Assembly: GCA_006226555.1 (NCBI GenBank)
Contig: SBGS01000136.1
Location: 1 to 9,157, forward strand
Origin: Bacteroidota bacterium
Lineage (GTDB): Bacteria > Bacteroidota > Bacteroidia > Flavobacteriales_D > Crocinitomicaceae
Reading direction: 5' to 3'
DNA length: 9,157 bases
The notes beneath the pieces were generated by a model. The model made no database searches, was not told where the DNA came from, and saw nothing but the letters and a program-made list of their open reading frames with translations. The translations under genes and the position numbers were made by a program. Shown in pieces: positions 6,301 to 9,157 of the stretch. Within the stretch, counting starts at the first letter, position 1, and each line of letters starts with the position of its first letter.

Positions 6301-9157
6301 TAGCTGCATTATTTCTGACGTGGTCGGTCACGGCACAACGTAATTTTCGTTTCAGAAATTATACGATCAGTGAAGGACTGTCTCAAAGTGCTGTTACCTG
6401 TGTAGTACAAGATGATCTAAACGCATTATGGGTTGGAACTCAGGACGGATTGAACCGTTTTGATGGAAGGAGTTTTGTTCATTTCTTTTCAGATGAAACA
6501 CCGGGATTAGATAACTCATATATACGTTGCGCACAGAGCGATCAGGATGGAGACCTTTGGTTTGGAACGAATAATGGTCTTTCAGTATATCGCATTAAAC
6601 AGGATCGCTTTGAAACGTATCGACCTGAATACAACGGTTCTTTTCAAATAGAAGATATTCTCATTCTGGAAGATGGTAATGTTTGGGTGGCTACAGCAGA
6701 ATCTGGATTGTTTCTCTTTGATCATAAACGAAAGAGATTTTCGGATCATTCTCGATCGATACCATCAAAAAGACTGACACAACTTTTTGATTTTCAGAAC
6801 AACAAACTTCTGGTGGCAACGCTTGATGCGGGAATAGTTCTTTATGATGTCGATCAGAAAAAAGTAAAGACTATTTCTACTTCCTATGCAGGGACAACTT
6901 TCGAGGTCAACAAATTTTTCTATTACAACGACAGGTCGATAGGAGTCGCCACAAACAAGGGGGTGTTTATCCTTGATAAGTATACACTCAGTTTTGAAAA
7001 ACACTTCACTCAACTGGAGTCTAAATACGGAACGCAATCGGTTTCAGATGTATTCTATCATAATGAATTAGGTTGGTTCATTGCCACAAATGGAAATGGT
7101 TTGTTCACAGTTTACAAGGATGGAACAATTTCTCAAAGTACAGAGGATATATTTCAAAAGAACGCACTTCTTTTTAATGAAATAGCCGCTGTTTATCAAG
7201 ATCATTCCGGGTCGATGTGGTTAGCGACCAGAAGAGGACTGTCTAACTTTAATCCTTTACAGAAAGGCTTTTTAGGAATAGGCCCATCAGGAAATCTTGC
7301 GAAAGGATTATCTAACCCGAGTGTTTGGAGCTTTACTGAAACGGAAAATGGAAGGTTTCTCTACATTGGAACCGACAATGCCCTCTCGAGGCTTAGTTTG
7401 GAAACAGGTGATTTCACACACTATTTCAGGTATAAGGAAGATCGTTTTAAAAGCTCAGGAGAACAGGCAATTCTGAGCCTATTCGCGATTAATGACTATA
7501 ATGTTTTAATGGGTTGTGCTGATGGGCTTTATCAGTTATTGGTCGATCAAAATGGTTATACGGTCAATGAAATAAAGATCGAAAAGGAATCTTTTACGAA
7601 TACGAGAATTTATAAGATCGTACCGTATGATAGGGATCGTGTTTTTCTTGCCACAAGAGACGGGGTGATTTTATACAATCATCGTACAGGTAACCAACAA
7701 TTTTTTGAGCACGACCCAAAAAAACCACAAGAGAGTATTTCCAAGGGAATTTGTCGACTGGTATACAAAGATAAAAAGGGACGATATTGGTTTGCGACAA
7801 GCACCGGAGGCCTGAATCTGCTATCTGAGCGCGAAGGAAAAATGACGATCCGTCCATACGAATACAACACATTCATTAAATCTGTAACGACAGATTACAT
7901 CAATTCTATTCACCACGATAGGGAAGGCATTTATTGGTTAGCTACTTCGGGTTCCGGAATTGTCAAATGGAATGAAAAACTAAAAAAAGCTCAGGTTTTC
8001 TCTAAAAAGGATGGATTACCAAATGATGTGGTTTACGGAATTCTTCCGGATAAAAACAAACTTTGGATGAGCACCAATAAAGGATTGTGTTCTTTCGACC
8101 CTGTGCGTGAGACCGTTCAATCCTTTACCGAGGTTGATGGCTTAATGAGCGATGAATTTAACCTGGGAGCATATTACAGATCATCGGGAGGAACGATCTA
8201 TTTTGGTGGAATATATGGCTATAATTATTTCATCCCGTCGGAATTATTGGAACACGATAAAGACTTACAGGTTGTTTTTACCGGATTTAAGCTCGATCAA
8301 GAATGGATTACGGTCAACAGCAAGGATTCACCTCTAACCGCGCCGATCTTCTTAGCTTCTAATATTAACTTGAAGTATAACCAAAGAAGTTTTACAGTGC
8401 GTTTTCAGGCTTCGGACATTAGTACTCCGGATCTCTTGAATTACAAGTACAAACTGGTTGGTTCCGGTGAAGGGGAAATTGAGATAGGCTCCCAAAACGA
8501 AATTCATTTCAACGCCTTGGGTCATGGTGATTACACCTTGATCGTATATGCGAGAATAGGAACAGGAAGATGGAGTAAATATCCGGCTAAGATCAACTTC
8601 ACTATCGCTGCACCGATCTGGTATAAATGGTGGTTCTGGATGATCATAGCCGTGTTCCTTGCCCTTATTGTTCGAATAGGTGTGAAACGAAGAATCGAAG
8701 CTGCGCGAAGAGAACAGATCCGACTGGAGATGAAGGTTCGTATGAGGACGAAGGAGATCGAGCAGAAGAACAGAGAGATCGAGCAAAAGAACCGTGAGAT
8801 CGAAGAGGAAAAAAATAAGGTAGTTGAACAACAAAAACTACTTCAGATCGAGAAGGATAAGACGGAGAAAGTATTAAAGAATGTAATCCCGGCAAGTACA
8901 GCAGAGGAGCTTAAGAAAAGCGGAAAAGCACGCGCACGAGCATACAAAACGGTGTCGGTAATGTTTACCGACTTTGTTGGGTTTACTAAAATTTCAGATC
9001 GTACAAATCCTACTGAGCTGGTAAAAAAGCTGGATGTTTATTTTACGAAGTTCGATGAGATCATTGTGAAGAATAACCTTGAAAAGATCAAGACCATTGG
9101 TGATGCTTACATGTGTGCGGGTGGTGTTCCGGTGCGAAATAAGACAAATCCTATAGA
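6279..9157 (+). CDS. Reg_prop/Y_Y_Y periplasmic sensor fused to a class III nucleotidyl cyclase (3' end cut by window)
   Basis: The frame is open from ATG 6279 to the window edge (959 complete codons); the C-terminus is missing. A signal peptide spans residues 1-19, with cleavage expected at VTA|Q. About 14 propeller repeats follow, typified by LWVGTQDGLNRFDG, LWFGTNNGLSVY and MWLATRRGLSNF, consistent with two seven-bladed propellers (about 27-342 and 344-690). A Y_Y_Y domain (about 695-777), one TM helix (about 784-798) and a charged coiled coil (about 800-868) lead into a cyclase-type linker, VLKNVIPASTAEELKKSGKA. The catalytic domain starts with VSVMFTDFVGFTKIS (metal ligand D898) and reaches KIKTIGDAYM (second metal ligand D942). 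K938 sits at the base-recognition position, where adenylate cyclases carry Lys and guanylate cyclases Glu, so ATP to cAMP is the likely reaction. The predicted role is periplasmic sensing with cytoplasmic cyclic-nucleotide output. Ligand and effector are unknown. Confidence 0.92.
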   Translation, partial: MKALICLIAALFLTWSVTAQRNFRFRNYTISEGLSQSAVTCVVQDDLNALWVGTQDGLNRFDGRSFVHFFSDETPGLDNSYIRCAQSDQDGDLWFGTNNGLSVYRIKQDRFETYRPEYNGSFQIEDILILEDGNVWVATAESGLFLFDHKRKRFSDHSRSIPSKRLTQLFDFQNNKLLVATLDAGIVLYDVDQKKVKTISTSYAGTTFEVNKFFYYNDRSIGVATNKGVFILDKYTLSFEKHFTQLESKYGTQSVSDVFYHNELGWFIATNGNGLFTVYKDGTISQSTEDIFQKNALLFNEIAAVYQDHSGSMWLATRRGLSNFNPLQKGFLGIGPSGNLAKGLSNPSVWSFTETENGRFLYIGTDNALSRLSLETGDFTHYFRYKEDRFKSSGEQAILSLFAINDYNVLMGCADGLYQLLVDQNGYTVNEIKIEKESFTNTRIYKIVPYDRDRVFLATRDGVILYNHRTGNQQFFEHDPKKPQESISKGICRLVYKDKKGRYWFATSTGGLNLLSEREGKMTIRPYEYNTFIKSVTTDYINSIHHDREGIYWLATSGSGIVKWNEKLKKAQVFSKKDGLPNDVVYGILPDKNKLWMSTNKGLCSFDPVRETVQSFTEVDGLMSDEFNLGAYYRSSGGTIYFGGIYGYNYFIPSELLEHDKDLQVVFTGFKLDQEWITVNSKDSPLTAPIFLASNINLKYNQRSFTVRFQASDISTPDLLNYKYKLVGSGEGEIEIGSQNEIHFNALGHGDYTLIVYARIGTGRWSKYPAKINFTIAAPIWYKWWFWMIIAVFLALIVRIGVKRRIEAARREQIRLEMKVRMRTKEIEQKNREIEQKNREIEEEKNKVVEQQKLLQIEKDKTEKVLKNVIPASTAEELKKSGKARARAYKTVSVMFTDFVGFTKISDRTNPTELVKKLDVYFTKFDEIIVKNNLEKIKTIGDAYMCAGGVPVRNKTNPI
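8754..8795 (+). repeat. Two tandem 21-bp repeats encoding the heptad EIEQKNR
   Basis: Units 8754-8774 and 8775-8795 match at 18 of 21 bases, and all differences are silent, so both encode EIEQKNR (residues 826-839). A third, diverged unit encoding EIEEEKN follows at 8796-8816. The repeats lie in the coiled coil joining the TM helix to the cyclase. A 21-bp unit equals one heptad, so loss or gain of a unit would keep both the reading frame and the coiled-coil register. Confidence 0.75.

Noticed and set aside
8352..8895. Minus-strand open frames opposite the Y_Y_Y and coiled-coil part of the cyclase gene
   Set aside because: Their low-complexity Leu/Ser-rich translations are what the reverse complement of repetitive charged coiled-coil codons gives. 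The plus-strand protein is clear.

Overview
The window looks like a chromosomal segment from a Bacteroidota bacterium, probably Flavobacteriales. This is inferred from moderately AT-rich DNA, a LytTR-type regulator, a Reg_prop/Y_Y_Y sensor protein, weak Shine-Dalgarno signals, and -7 boxes of the Bacteroidetes form TAnnTTTG. I cannot name the genus. Coding density is very high. The only non-coding stretches are 1-56, 5662-5734 and 6254-6278, so no gene-free region exceeds 300 bases. I see no IS element, prophage, CRISPR array, tRNA or rRNA.

Layout: (1) 57-3544 (+) is a two-gene signalling operon: a six-TM, four-PAS histidine kinase of the HisKA_2 type, then, 2 bases later, a REC-LytTR response regulator. 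A perfect 16-bp palindrome lies just upstream of the kinase start. (2) 3541-5661 (-) is ribonuclease R, convergent with the regulator and sharing the TTAA in which both stop codons lie. (3) 5735-6253 (+) is a ferritin with a complete ferroxidase centre, divergent from rnr across 73 bases that hold two outward-facing -7-like boxes. (4) 6279 to the window end (+) is a large open reading frame cut by the window edge. It has a signal peptide, about 14 propeller blades, a Y_Y_Y domain, one TM helix, a coiled coil and the first part of a class III nucleotidyl cyclase.

The kinase and regulator very likely form a phosphorelay pair with transcriptional output. RNase R (RNA turnover) and ferritin (iron storage) are housekeeping or stress genes with no obvious link to it. 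The most unusual item is the last gene. It joins the periplasmic sensor of Bacteroidetes hybrid two-component systems to a predicted cyclic-nucleotide output instead of a kinase, and its start codon can fold into an 8-bp hairpin.
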